Below, piece after piece: positions 1 through 10,527 of a DNA stretch of 64,000 nucleotides. The stretch comes from Mycobacterium lehmannii (GTDB lineage Bacteria; Actinomycetota; Actinomycetes; Mycobacteriales; Mycobacteriaceae). The first letter of the stretch is position 1, and the number at the start of each line of letters is the position of its first letter. The stretch lies in NCBI RefSeq assembly GCF_002245535.1, contig NZ_NKCN01000015.1, positions 1-64,000 on the forward strand, read 5' to 3'. The translations under genes were made by a program, and so were the position numbers. The notes below the pieces were generated by a model. The model had not been told where the DNA came from. It searched no databases and was given only the letters and a program-made list of their open reading frames with translations.

Positions 1-146
1 CCCCGCCACGTAGCGCGCAGCCTGCGTCGGCAGCGCCAGATGGGTAGAAGAGACAGCCCACGCCCCCGCCGGCCGCCCCAGTCGCTCCGGCCGCCAACGT
101 CGCCCCCGGCGTCCCGCCCAGCACAGCGGCACCCGGTGCCGGCACG

Positions 147-971
147 GTGGGTGCCCCTGCGCCCGTTCCGGTTTCGACCGCACGCGCCCAACGCGAGGCC
201 ATTGCGGCCGCCACCCTCCGCGGGCCATCCGGCAGCGATCCCACTCAACTCGCCCAACGAATCGCGGCTGCCCTGAACGTCGGCATCACCGACGTGGGGT
301 TCTACTGGGTCACCGGCCTCGCCAAGGACGGCACCATCGTCGTCGCCAACAACTACGGCCTCGGCTACATCCCCGAGGATGTCAAACTGCCCGACCGCGT
401 CAAGATGGCCACCGCCGACGAAGGGATCCCCGCTCATGTTCGCGGATCCTGGGCGACGTATCCTATTCTCGCACTTCATGGTTGGGCCCAGCACCACAAC
501 ACCGAACTCCGCGCCGTCATCGCGACCGAGGACCAGTTCAAGGGCTTCGACCCCGGCGCGCCCCGGATCGTCCTGCGTCCCGACGACATCCCCGAGAGTG
601 GCCGGATGGACGGTCGCCATCGCCTACAGGTGATATCCCCCGACGCGGCAAGCAAATTGGCCGCTATCACGCCCACCGGCCTGTCCGAGGTGCTGCCTGC
701 ACCGCCCACCGACGCCACTCCCCCAGAAGACCGCCGCGCGCTGCTGTGGTTCGAGGTCTTTCGTCCCTTGCTCAGCAACTCACCCGACCGCGCCCCGGTC
801 CAGTTGCAGTGCTTTGTCACCTATGCCGACCATGCCCAGGAACTGGCGCTGCACCGAGCACATACCGCGACCGATGCCGCCGATCAGCGCACCGCCATCG
901 CCGACTGGATCTACTGGCAGCACCTGAGCGTCCTCATGCAGGACGCGATCGCCACGGACGCCACCGTCTGA
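147..971 (+). CDS. EspK-like ESX-1 secretion-associated protein, C-terminal part
   Basis: The 274-aa product resembles the C-terminal domains of mycobacterial EspK (segments such as FYWVTGLAKDGTIVVAN and LRPDDIPESG). EspK is an ESX-1 (type VII secretion) accessory protein, so a role in substrate handling is inferred. The frame is open and Pro/Ala-rich back to position 48, but a TAG at 45-47 closes it. Upstream of that stop the same frame is again Pro/Ala-rich (PPRSAQPASAAPDG), which suggests a longer gene broken in the linker. The GTG at 147 is the first usable start after the stop. The gene may therefore be a pseudogene, or the stop may be a sequence error. Confidence 0.6.
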   Translation: MGAPAPVPVSTARAQREAIAAATLRGPSGSDPTQLAQRIAAALNVGITDVGFYWVTGLAKDGTIVVANNYGLGYIPEDVKLPDRVKMATADEGIPAHVRGSWATYPILALHGWAQHHNTELRAVIATEDQFKGFDPGAPRIVLRPDDIPESGRMDGRHRLQVISPDAASKLAAITPTGLSEVLPAPPTDATPPEDRRALLWFEVFRPLLSNSPDRAPVQLQCFVTYADHAQELALHRAHTATDAADQRTAIADWIYWQHLSVLMQDAIATDATV

Positions 972-1056
972 CCGGCGCCACCGGCTGAGAGCATCAAGCC
1001 GAAGTTTGGCACTCACTCGAATGGGCATGCCTCCCTCAGACCACGAGGAGGCGCCC

Positions 1057-2235
1057 ATGCGAGCAGTCACCTGGCAGGGTCGTCGGAAAGTGTCCGTCGA
1101 CAACGTGCCCGATCCCGCGATCAAGGAACCGACCGACGCGATCATCCGAGTCACCAGCACCAACATCTGCGGCTCGGACCTTCACCTCTACGAGGTGCTC
1201 GGCGCCTTCATGAACCCCGGCGACATCCTGGGCCACGAAGCGATGGGCGTCGTCGAGGAGGTCGGGCGCCAGGTCGACGGTCTACAGCCGGGCGACCGCG
1301 TGGTGATCCCGTTCAACATCTCCTGCGGCCACTGCTTCATGTGCGACCAGGGTCTTCAGAGCCAGTGCGAAACCACCCAGAACCGCGACCAAGGGACGGG
1401 CGCCGCGCTTTTCGGCTACTCCAAGCTCTACGGCGAGGTCGCGGGCGGGCAGGCCGAGTACCTGCGCGTCCCGCAGGCGCAGTACACCCACATCAAGGTC
1501 CCCAACGACGGCCCCGACGACCGCTACGTCTACCTTTCCGACGTCCTGCCCACGGCATGGCAGGCCGTGGAGTACGCCGCGGTACCCGAAGGTGGCACCC
1601 TGGTCGTCCTCGGCCTGGGTCCGATCGGCTCGATGGCCTGCCGTATCGCCGCACACCGCAAGGGCTGCAAGGTCATCGGCATCGACCTGGTCGACGAGCG
1701 GCTTTCCCGCGCTCGCGCCTACTGCGATGAGCTGATCGACCTTCGCACCGACGACGCCGACGAGGTCGTCAAGAGCCACACCGAGGGTCGCGGCGCCGAC
1801 TCGGTCATCGATGCGGTCGGCATGGAGGCGCACGGTTCTCCCGTCGCCGAAACCATGCAGACCGCCAGCGGCTTCCTGCCCTCGCCCATCGGCCGCGTCG
1901 TGATGAAAAACGCCGGCGTCGACCGGCTCGCCGCTTTGAACTCCGCGATCGCCCTCGTCCGGCGCGGCGGGACGATCTCGCTGTCTGGCGTCTACGGTGG
2001 CGCCGCCGACCCGATCAACATGATGACGCTGTTCGACAAGCAGATTCAGCTGCGCATGGGCCAAGCCAACGTCAAGAAGTGGGTGCCCGACATCATGCCG
2101 TTGTTGACCGCCGAGGATCCGCTGGGCGTCGAGCAGTTCGCCACCCATCGGCTTCCGCTGGAGGACGCCCCCGGCGCGTACGAAACCTTCCAGAAGAAGG
2201 AAGACGGCATGGTCAAGACCATTTTGAAGCCCTGA
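1057..2235 (+). CDS. Zinc-dependent alcohol/formaldehyde dehydrogenase family protein
   Basis: Medium-chain dehydrogenase/reductase of 392 aa. The N-terminal half has the catalytic-zinc GHE region (ILGHEAMGVVEEVG) with the preceding CGSDLH motif, and a structural-zinc Cys cluster (SCGHCFMCDQGLQSQC). The central Rossmann motif GLGPIG binds NAD(P). Its length and extra central loop fit the glutathione-independent formaldehyde dehydrogenase-like subgroup; the substrate cannot be read from sequence. I chose the ATG at 1057 because GAGGAG lies 6 nt upstream; an upstream ATG at 1006 adds a non-homologous leader. It follows the EspK-like gene by 85 bp and appears monocistronic. Confidence 0.9.
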   Translation: MRAVTWQGRRKVSVDNVPDPAIKEPTDAIIRVTSTNICGSDLHLYEVLGAFMNPGDILGHEAMGVVEEVGRQVDGLQPGDRVVIPFNISCGHCFMCDQGLQSQCETTQNRDQGTGAALFGYSKLYGEVAGGQAEYLRVPQAQYTHIKVPNDGPDDRYVYLSDVLPTAWQAVEYAAVPEGGTLVVLGLGPIGSMACRIAAHRKGCKVIGIDLVDERLSRARAYCDELIDLRTDDADEVVKSHTEGRGADSVIDAVGMEAHGSPVAETMQTASGFLPSPIGRVVMKNAGVDRLAALNSAIALVRRGGTISLSGVYGGAADPINMMTLFDKQIQLRMGQANVKKWVPDIMPLLTAEDPLGVEQFATHRLPLEDAPGAYETFQKKEDGMVKTILKP

Positions 2236-2421
2236 TGCCGATGGATCAGCCCGAGACCCTCGTTGCCGGACCACTACCGTCGCGAGTGCTACGGCCACCC
2301 CGACACAACGCTTGAGACAATCCGTGTTGTCGCTACCTGATACCCCTGGTTTCGGTATCGCGGGTTCTGGCAACATTACCGACGAGTAAGGAGTTTCCTC
2401 CGACTTCGGGTAGGTGGGCAT

Positions 2422-4272
2422 ATGACGAGTACTTGGAAAGCTTCAGAGATCTCGGTACTGGCGCAGAGCGAGGGCGGCGGCACCGCCATCCACGAGATCA
2501 TCCTTTTGTCGATCGTCGCCGCTGTGATCGCGGCATTGATGTTGTGGATCGGCTGGATGCACCGCACGCACAAGATCGAGTGGCTGGCGCGTCTCGGCGA
2601 CTGGTCCGGTCGCCGCTTCAAGCGGCCGTCATGGGTGGCGCTGCCGATCGCGATCTTCACCGCGTCGATCATCTGCGCGCTGTTCGGGTTCATCTGGGAC
2701 GTCAGCCTGCACATCGGCAACGGCCGTGACGACGGCGCGCTCGCCAACCCCGCTCACTACTTCATTCTCATCGGCCTGTTCGGGATCTTCCTCGCCGGCT
2801 GCACCGCGATGGTGCTGCCCCGCGGCGAGGAAGAGCGCCCCGGCCCGGCCGCGGTGCGCATCACCGACCACTGGTACGCACCGGTGGGCGGGATCGTCAT
2901 GGCCGGGTGCGGTGTCTACGCGCTGCTCGGATTCCCACTCGACGACATCTGGCACCGAATCTTCGGACAGGACGTCACGCTCTGGGGCCCCACCCACCTG
3001 ATGATGATCGGTGGCGCAGGCTTTTCCACGTTGGCCGCGGCCTACCTCGAACTCGAGGGCAAGCGGGTCCGGACGCCTGACACGCCGCCCGACGGTATCG
3101 GCCTCAAATTCATCCAGTACCTGGCGTTCGCCGGCGTGCTGATCGGTATGTCCGTCTACCAGATCGAGTTCGACTTCGGCGTCCCGCAGTTCCGCCAGGT
3201 CTTCCAACCCATGCTGATCGCGGCAGCCGCAGCGCTCGCGTTGGTTGCCGCGCGCTTCTTCCTCGGCCGCGGTGCGGCGCTCATCGCCGCCGTCATTGCC
3301 ATCGGCCTGCGCGGGATCGTGGCCTTCCTCGTCGGTCCCGTACTCGACGCCCCGATCAACTGGTTCCCCCTCTATCTCGGTGCGGCCGTCGTCGTCGAAC
3401 TTCTCGGCCTGACCCCACTGATCAAGCGTCCGGTACTTTTCGGTGCCGTGGCCGGACTCGGCGTCGGCACCGTCGGGCTGTGGCTGGAGTCGCTGTGGAT
3501 CAACGCCGTCTACCACCTGCCGTGGCACACCAGCATCTGGCCCGAGGCGTTGGCGATGGCCGTCCCCGTCGCCATCTTGACCGGCGCCTGCGGTGCATTG
3601 GTCGGCATGGTGTTGACCGAACAACGACTCCCGCGGCGGGCGCTCAGCGTGGGGCTGGTCGTGTTGACCGTGCTTGCGATCGGCGGCGCCACAGCCAATG
3701 GCCTCCGCTACAACGTTCCCGAGAACGCCAACGCCACCATCGTCTTGACCGAAGCTCCCGGTGACGACGACGCGCGGTTCGTGACCGCCGACGTGCAACT
3801 CACACCCGCCAACCTGCTGAGCGAGGATCCGAACTGGGTCTCGGTGCTCGGCTGGCAGGGCGGCCTGCCCAACCATCGAGGCATGTTCGTCGACAACCTC
3901 GAGCAGGTCGGGCCCGGGCACTACCGCTCCACCGAGCCGATGCCGGTCTCCGGCACATGGAAGACGCTGCTGCGCGTCCACGACGGCCGGATGCTGGCGG
4001 CGGTGCCGATCTACCTGGCAGGCGATCCCGGCATCGGCGCGGAGGAAGTGCCCGCCGAACCGAACATGACGCGTCCGTTCGTCTCGGAGATCACGATCCT
4101 GCAGCGTGAACGCAGCCCGGACATCCCCCAGTCGTTGTGGCTGATCGGATGCCTGATCGTGCTCGTGTGCTCGCTCGCCATGGTCGCCGGCATCACCTGG
4201 GGTGGCGGCCGCATCAACCGGAGCGAGCCCAGCGGAAGTGAGGCCGAACTACAACCCAGCGCGCAATCATGA
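2422..4272 (+). CDS. Polytopic membrane protein with C-terminal FixH/YtkA-like outer domain
   Basis: A 616-aa protein with about a dozen predicted membrane helices. Conserved-looking histidine motifs sit at helix ends (WDVSLHIGNGRD, NPAHYF, GPTHLMMIGG), a pattern used by membrane proteins that bind metal or haem. After the helix bundle, residues about 430-560 form a soluble, probably periplasmic, segment with a FixH/YtkA-like stretch (GPGHYRSTEPMPVSGTWKT). A final helix near 570-592 follows. The start has TAGGTGGG just upstream. The stop overlaps the next start (ATGA). It is the first gene of a four-gene operon with a cupredoxin-like lipoprotein. A role in copper or redox handling is inferred; no characterised homologue is recognised. 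Confidence 0.8.
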   Translation: MTSTWKASEISVLAQSEGGGTAIHEIILLSIVAAVIAALMLWIGWMHRTHKIEWLARLGDWSGRRFKRPSWVALPIAIFTASIICALFGFIWDVSLHIGNGRDDGALANPAHYFILIGLFGIFLAGCTAMVLPRGEEERPGPAAVRITDHWYAPVGGIVMAGCGVYALLGFPLDDIWHRIFGQDVTLWGPTHLMMIGGAGFSTLAAAYLELEGKRVRTPDTPPDGIGLKFIQYLAFAGVLIGMSVYQIEFDFGVPQFRQVFQPMLIAAAAALALVAARFFLGRGAALIAAVIAIGLRGIVAFLVGPVLDAPINWFPLYLGAAVVVELLGLTPLIKRPVLFGAVAGLGVGTVGLWLESLWINAVYHLPWHTSIWPEALAMAVPVAILTGACGALVGMVLTEQRLPRRALSVGLVVLTVLAIGGATANGLRYNVPENANATIVLTEAPGDDDARFVTADVQLTPANLLSEDPNWVSVLGWQGGLPNHRGMFVDNLEQVGPGHYRSTEPMPVSGTWKTLLRVHDGRMLAAVPIYLAGDPGIGAEEVPAEPNMTRPFVSEITILQRERSPDIPQSLWLIGCLIVLVCSLAMVAGITWGGGRINRSEPSGSEAELQPSAQS

Positions 4273-4439
4273 CGGGCGCGCCGGACAGCGCAGATGTCGT
4301 AATCCTCGCCGACCACCCGGTGTGGATCGCGGTGCCCGCCTTCGCCCCGGCGATCATCGTCGCCGGGGTGGTGGTTTACATAGCAGTGAAGAACCGTCGT
4401 AAACGAGAAGTCGAATCCAACGGGGAAAACACAACGTGA
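4269..4439 (+). CDS. Small single-helix membrane protein (56 aa)
   Basis: This short gene starts at an ATG overlapping the stop of the 616-aa membrane protein (ATGA) and ends overlapping the GTG of the next lipoprotein gene. The product has a short N-terminal segment, one hydrophobic helix (about residues 18-42, rich in Ala/Val/Ile), then a basic tail (KNRRKRE) expected to face the cytoplasm. The double overlap and the helix-plus-positive tail argue that it is real and translated by coupling. It may be a small subunit of a membrane complex formed by its neighbours; that is inference. Confidence 0.75.
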   Translation: MTGAPDSADVVILADHPVWIAVPAFAPAIIVAGVVVYIAVKNRRKREVESNGENTT

Positions 4440-4861
4440 AACCGACACTCATCCGCTCCAGCGCGGCCTGCATCGCTGCGACACTTCTCGTCGCCGGATG
4501 CGGTGGCTCGCGCGATTCCGAACCGGAAGCGAGTAGTCCCGCCCAGTCGACCGTCGGCGCCGGCGACATGCCCGATCAACAGCGCCCGCCCGATCGCCTG
4601 ACCATCGACGTCACGATCGAGAACGGCAACGTCGACCCCACCAACGCACAGATTCAGGGCAAGGTCGGTGAGCCGATCGTGCTGCGGGTCAACAGCGACG
4701 CGGCCGACGAACTGCATGTGCATTCAGTGCCCGAGCACACGTTCAAGGTGGATCCCACACCTGGCCAACAGTTCCAGTTCACGGTCGACGTGCCCGGCAA
4801 CGTCGAGATCGAACTGCACGACCTGAATCGCGTCATCGCGACCGTTCAAGTCCAGCAGTGA
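4436..4861 (+). CDS. Cupredoxin-like lipoprotein
   Basis: A 141-aa protein with a lipoprotein signal peptide: basic start, hydrophobic run and lipobox LVAGC (Cys near residue 22), followed by a Ser/Pro/Gly linker. The mature domain looks like a cupredoxin beta-sandwich (VRLxVxSDxxDELHVHS, then EHTFKVDPTPGQQFQFTVDVPG), similar to cupredoxin-like domains of EfeO type. The HVH pair could be metal ligands, but a full type-1 copper set (His-Cys-His-Met) is not evident, so copper binding is uncertain. The GTG start overlaps the upstream stop, and its stop overlaps the next start, so it is translated as part of the operon. Confidence 0.85.
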   Translation: MKPTLIRSSAACIAATLLVAGCGGSRDSEPEASSPAQSTVGAGDMPDQQRPPDRLTIDVTIENGNVDPTNAQIQGKVGEPIVLRVNSDAADELHVHSVPEHTFKVDPTPGQQFQFTVDVPGNVEIELHDLNRVIATVQVQQ

Positions 4862-6189
4862 TGTCGGGGCCGTCGGTCTCCGTACTGGCCCACGGTCTCG
4901 GCGGCTCGACGGATCTGCCGATTCCGTTCACCTACGCGGTGGTCGGGGCCGCATGGGCGTTGACATTCACGTTCGCGGTGGTGGCGCTCGCCTGGAAGAA
5001 GCCCAAGTTCGATCCGGCCAATTCCGTTCGCCCCCTACCTCGTTGGGTGACAGCCGTGGTCGATGCGCCCGTGACCCGTTGGGCCCTCGCGCTCGGCGGG
5101 TTGGGTTTCGCGGTGTGGGTCGGTGTCGCCGCCGTCCTCGGTCCCCAAGACGCGAGGAATCCACTACCCGGCGTGTTCTACGTCCTGCTGTGGGTGGGCC
5201 TGGTGGCGGTCTCGCTGATCATCGGACCGGTGTGGCGAGCGATATCGCCGGTGCGGGCGGTTCTCCGGTTACTGGGCGGGCGGTCGCTGCGCCTGACGTA
5301 CCCCGCGTGGCTGGGATACTGGCCCGCGGCCTTCGGACTGTTCGCGTTCGTCTGGCTGGAGTTGGCCAGTCCCGATCCGGGTTCCCTTGACGCCATCCGC
5401 ATTTGGCTGCTGATCTACCTCGTGGTCACACTGGTCGGTGCGCTGGTGTGTGGTGAGCGTTGGTGTACGCGGGCAGACCCGTTCGAGATGTACAGTGTGG
5501 TGGCCTCGCGGCTCTCGCCGTTTCGCCGGGACCCCGACACGGGCCGCGTGGCGATCGGCAATCCGTTCGACCATCTCCCGTCGCTTCCGGTGCGCCCGGG
5601 CCTCGTGGTGGTCATGGCGGTGCTTTTGGGATCGACTGCGTTCGACAGCTTTTCGGCCATGCCCGAATGGCGGAACTTCGTTGACGACCATTCTTCGTCG
5701 ACGCTGACCGCCACCCTGATCAAGACGGCCGGCTTGGCGACGTTCGCAGCCGTCGTCGCCGCAACCTTCTGGCTCGCTTCGATCGCTACCGGCGGTGTGG
5801 ATCGCGACCAGCGCCGCCGGTTGCCCGGGTTGATGGCGCACTCGCTGATCCCGATCGTCATCGGCTACGTGTTCGCCCACTACCTGACCTATCTGGTCGA
5901 ACGCGGTCAGCAGACGATCATCCTGCTGGCCGACCCGCTGGCACGCGGGTGGAACCTGTTGTGGCTGCAGGACGCAGAGGTCAGCTACTTCCTGTCGCAA
6001 CACCCTGCCGTGCTGGCGACGCTGAAGGTCGGGTTCGTCCTGGCCGGGCACGTCGCCGGTGTGGTCGCCGCGCATGACCGCGCGCTGCGCCTGCTGCCGT
6101 CGGCCCATCAGCTGACCGGGCAGCTGGCGATGATGCTGGTCATGGTCGGCTACACGTTCACCGGGCTGTACCTGCTGTTCGGCGGGTAG
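4861..6189 (+). CDS. Polytopic membrane protein of the cupredoxin operon
   Basis: A 442-aa integral membrane protein with about ten predicted helices. The C-terminal third has conserved-looking histidines (YVFAHYLTYLVERG, and LAGHVAGVVAAHDRAL) facing the membrane interface. The family is unrecognised by name. The ATG at 4861 overlaps the stop of the lipoprotein gene (TGATG); a GTG at 4858 is also possible. As the last gene of a run of four overlapping genes, it probably works in one complex with the lipoprotein and the 616-aa protein. Eleven bases separate it from pncA, which may share the transcript. Confidence 0.8.
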   Translation: MSGPSVSVLAHGLGGSTDLPIPFTYAVVGAAWALTFTFAVVALAWKKPKFDPANSVRPLPRWVTAVVDAPVTRWALALGGLGFAVWVGVAAVLGPQDARNPLPGVFYVLLWVGLVAVSLIIGPVWRAISPVRAVLRLLGGRSLRLTYPAWLGYWPAAFGLFAFVWLELASPDPGSLDAIRIWLLIYLVVTLVGALVCGERWCTRADPFEMYSVVASRLSPFRRDPDTGRVAIGNPFDHLPSLPVRPGLVVVMAVLLGSTAFDSFSAMPEWRNFVDDHSSSTLTATLIKTAGLATFAAVVAATFWLASIATGGVDRDQRRRLPGLMAHSLIPIVIGYVFAHYLTYLVERGQQTIILLADPLARGWNLLWLQDAEVSYFLSQHPAVLATLKVGFVLAGHVAGVVAAHDRALRLLPSAHQLTGQLAMMLVMVGYTFTGLYLLFGG

Positions 6190-6200
6190 CGTCGGGAGGC

Positions 6201-6752
6201 ATGAAGGCGCTCATCATCGTCGACGTCCAGAACGACTTCTGCGAGGGCGGCTCACTGGCCGTCACCGGCGGCACCGACGTCGCCCGCGACATCAGCCAGT
6301 TGCTCGCCGACCAGACCGAATACGCGCATGTGGTGGCCACCAAGGACTTTCACATCGATCCTGGCGACCACTTCTCCGACAACCCCGACTTCGTGACGTC
6401 CTGGCCGCGGCACTGCGTCGTTGGTACCACCGGTGCCGACTTTCATCCGCAGTTCCGGCCCGATGCGGTCGAGGCCGTCTTCACCAAAGGCGAGTACTCG
6501 GCCGCCTACAGCGGCTTCGAGGGCAGCGACGAGGCCGGGACGACGCTGGCCGGCTGGTTACGTGAACGCGGAGTCGACGAGGTCGACGTGGTCGGCATCG
6601 CGACTGACCACTGCGTGCGGGCGACGGCGGCCGACGCCGTAGCCAACGGGTTCACCACGCGCGTCCTGCTGGACCTGACCGCCGGAGTCGCCGCCGAGTC
6701 GACCGCCAAGGCCGTCGAAGACCTGCGCGCGGTCGGCGTCCAAGTCGTTTAG
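6201..6752 (+). CDS. pncA: Nicotinamidase/pyrazinamidase
   Basis: Isochorismatase-fold hydrolase of 183 aa that converts nicotinamide to nicotinate in NAD salvage; in mycobacteria it also activates pyrazinamide. The catalytic triad is intact at the classical positions D8, K96 and C138 (ATDHCVRATA). The metal ligands D49, H51, H57 and H71 are also present. The numbering matches the M. tuberculosis enzyme. The ATG is preceded by GGGAGG. It lies 11 bp after the cupredoxin operon, and its last 4 bases overlap the 3' end of the convergent enoyl-CoA hydratase gene. Confidence 0.97.
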   Translation: MKALIIVDVQNDFCEGGSLAVTGGTDVARDISQLLADQTEYAHVVATKDFHIDPGDHFSDNPDFVTSWPRHCVVGTTGADFHPQFRPDAVEAVFTKGEYSAAYSGFEGSDEAGTTLAGWLRERGVDEVDVVGIATDHCVRATAADAVANGFTTRVLLDLTAGVAAESTAKAVEDLRAVGVQVV

Positions 6753-7570
6753 TCGCCGGCCGTCGGGTCGACCGGCTTACCCGTCCACGACGGCGCCCGG
6801 CCCTCCAGGAACGCGCGCACGCCTTCCTTGGCGTCGTCGTGTCCCATCAGCTGCAGGTGGATCTGCGTCTCGCGGGCGCCGACTTCAGACCGGTCGAGGT
6901 CGTAGGAGTCCCACAGCAGCCGCTTGCTGGCCGCCACCGACATCGGCGCGGTGTTGACGGCGATGTCGCGGGCGAGGTCCAACGCGGCCGCCAGCACCTC
7001 GTCGGCGGGCAGTACCCGGCTGCCCAACCCGAGCTGCACCGCCCTCGTCCCATCGAAAGTGGCTCCGCTCAGCAGGATTTCGGCCGCATTGGCGACACCG
7101 ACCAGGCGCGGAAGGATCCAGTGGGAATAGGCGTCACCGACCACTCCGCGCCGCACCTGCACGACGCCGTAGCGGCCTTCGACGGCGAAGAACCTGATGT
7201 CGCACTGCAGCGCCAGCGTCAGCCCCAACCCGATCGCGTGCCCGTTGACCGCCGCGATGACCGGCTTGGGCAGCGTCCACGCGGGCACATCGATACCGGC
7301 CGCGCTGAAGCCTGACCCCGGGGCAGCGAAGGTGGCTTCGCCGGCGGCCAGGTCGGCGCCTGCACAGAACGCAGGCGGAGTTCCGGTCAGCACGATCACC
7401 CGCACCGCGTCGTCTCCGCCGAGCCGCCGGTAGGCGTCGGCGAGTTCGTCGCGCATGCCGTCGCCGACGGCATTGCGCTGCCGCGGCCGGTTCAGCGTGA
7501 TGGTCGCCACCCCGTCCTCGACGCCGGTCAGCAGCGTGCGGTAACCGGGCAGGTCGGGGCGGGCGGGCAC
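6749..7570 (-). CDS. Enoyl-CoA hydratase/isomerase family protein
   Basis: Crotonase-fold protein of 273 aa. The acyl-CoA binding and oxyanion-hole segments are visible (PAFCAGADLA, and KPVIAAVNGHAIGLGLTLALQCD). The second region (YGVVQVRRGVVGDAYSHWILPRLVG) has neither of the usual paired glutamates clearly in place, so the precise reaction (hydratase, isomerase or other) is open. The GTG at 7570 is chosen because AGGAG lies 6 nt upstream; the longer reading from 7633 adds a low-complexity leader. It is convergent with pncA and divergent from glgX. Confidence 0.88.
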   Translation of the reverse strand: MPARPDLPGYRTLLTGVEDGVATITLNRPRQRNAVGDGMRDELADAYRRLGGDDAVRVIVLTGTPPAFCAGADLAAGEATFAAPGSGFSAAGIDVPAWTLPKPVIAAVNGHAIGLGLTLALQCDIRFFAVEGRYGVVQVRRGVVGDAYSHWILPRLVGVANAAEILLSGATFDGTRAVQLGLGSRVLPADEVLAAALDLARDIAVNTAPMSVAASKRLLWDSYDLDRSEVGARETQIHLQLMGHDDAKEGVRAFLEGRAPSWTGKPVDPTAGD

Positions 7571-7680
7571 GCGTTTCTCCTGGCTGGTGTGATGTTTGTG
7601 CGTAGTTGGTTGTGATGCTGCCGCATCGGGCACACCCGTATCGTCTCGTTGTCCGTGTGTGTCGTCGTCTGGAGTGAGAA

Positions 7681-9828
<2,148 letters not shown>

Positions 9829-9853
9829 CAATTCGGCGCCGAAGAAGGTACCC

Positions 9854-10234
9854 CTACTCGACCACCGGGAAGAACGAGTCGCCGTCTTCGGGGGTGCCGT
9901 CGATCTGGCCCATGTCGCGGCCGTGCTGGTCGGGGTCGATGCGCTCGACCTGGTCGTCGGGGCGCAGCTCAGTGTCGCCGCTGGGCTCACTCATCGGCTG
10001 GTTCAACTCGGGCTGCTCGGGCTCTTCGGCGGCGAGTTTCTCGTCGAGGCTCTCGTCCACCTCGCCGTCGGCATTGATCTTGTCGGCTTCACGCCACCCC
10101 TCTGGCGGATCGACGGTCTCGTCGCCGTCGTCGTTGCGCACGTCGTCGGAGTCCAACGCCTCCGTCGGGCGCAGCGTGTCGCCGACACCGCCGCCGTCGT
10201 TGGGTGAATAACCTGGGTCAGGGTTTGCGCTCAC
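9854..10234 (-). CDS. DUF5709 family acidic hypothetical protein
   Basis: A 126-aa, strongly acidic protein typical of the actinobacterial DUF5709 family. It carries the pattern DVRNDDGDETVDPPEGWREA followed by ESLDEKLAAEEP. The function is unknown; there is no signal peptide or membrane helix, and it is probably largely disordered. The GTG at 10234 is preferred because the family similarity begins just after it; an upstream start at 10402 would add an unrelated Arg-rich leader. It is convergent with glgX. A perfect 12-bp palindrome at 9832-9843 lies in the 25-bp gap. Confidence 0.75.
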   Translation of the reverse strand: MSANPDPGYSPNDGGGVGDTLRPTEALDSDDVRNDDGDETVDPPEGWREADKINADGEVDESLDEKLAAEEPEQPELNQPMSEPSGDTELRPDDQVERIDPDQHGRDMGQIDGTPEDGDSFFPVVE

Positions 10235-10428
10235 AGGTATTCGGTTGCCCACCTGCCCGATGGCTAAACGCCGCACCGCGCGGCGGACGGAGCCCCACCG
10301 TCCGCCGACCGAGCCGCGGCAGCCGGCCGTATCCCACCCGGCAATCACCGAAACCGGCTGTGCGACAGGCGTCTTGACCGTCGAAATCCCTGACGGTGAC
10401 ATCCTTTTGTGCTACGGTTTGTCCCACA

Positions 10429-10527
10429 GCAACCGTGGCCGTCGCGAATGACAGTCTGAGTTGTCACACGCCTGGCGGGGCGAGTAGGAGCCGATGAGCG
10501 GCGGCGCCTACCGGCGGCCACGGTTGC
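10429..10527. ncRNA. Candidate structured RNA: 13-bp closing stem around three hairpins
   Basis: Bases 10429-10441 pair perfectly with 10515-10527 (GCAACCGTGGCCG against CGGCCACGGTTGC). Enclosed are hairpins at 10449-10453/10462-10466 (TGACA/TGTCA), 10469-10472/10479-10482 (CGCC/GGCG) and 10484-10493/10502-10511 (10 pairs with one A-G mismatch). Together they form a four-way junction. On the plus strand the third hairpin hides the TAGGAG ribosome site and puts ATG 10494 in its loop. The strand is undecided: it could be a leader of the TetR gene or, on the other strand, of the DUF5709 gene. A DNA-level operator is the alternative. No known riboswitch consensus is recognised. Confidence 0.4.

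Noticed and set aside
1282-2421. Long minus-strand open frame opposite the alcohol dehydrogenase gene
   Set aside because: High-GC antisense shadow with no motif; the plus-strand gene is clear.
2629-3981. 450-codon minus-strand frame opposite the 616-aa membrane protein
   Set aside because: Composition is the mirror of a hydrophobic gene (Asp/Glu/Gly/Arg-rich), no start signal, no motif.
9832-9843. 12-bp palindrome TTCGGCGCCGAA as terminator
   Set aside because: No loop or T run; too short to call in high-GC DNA.
10429-10527. tRNA or hammerhead ribozyme
   Set aside because: The closing stem is too long for a tRNA and has no T-loop; the hammerhead core is only partly matched (CCGATGAG, no paired GAAA).
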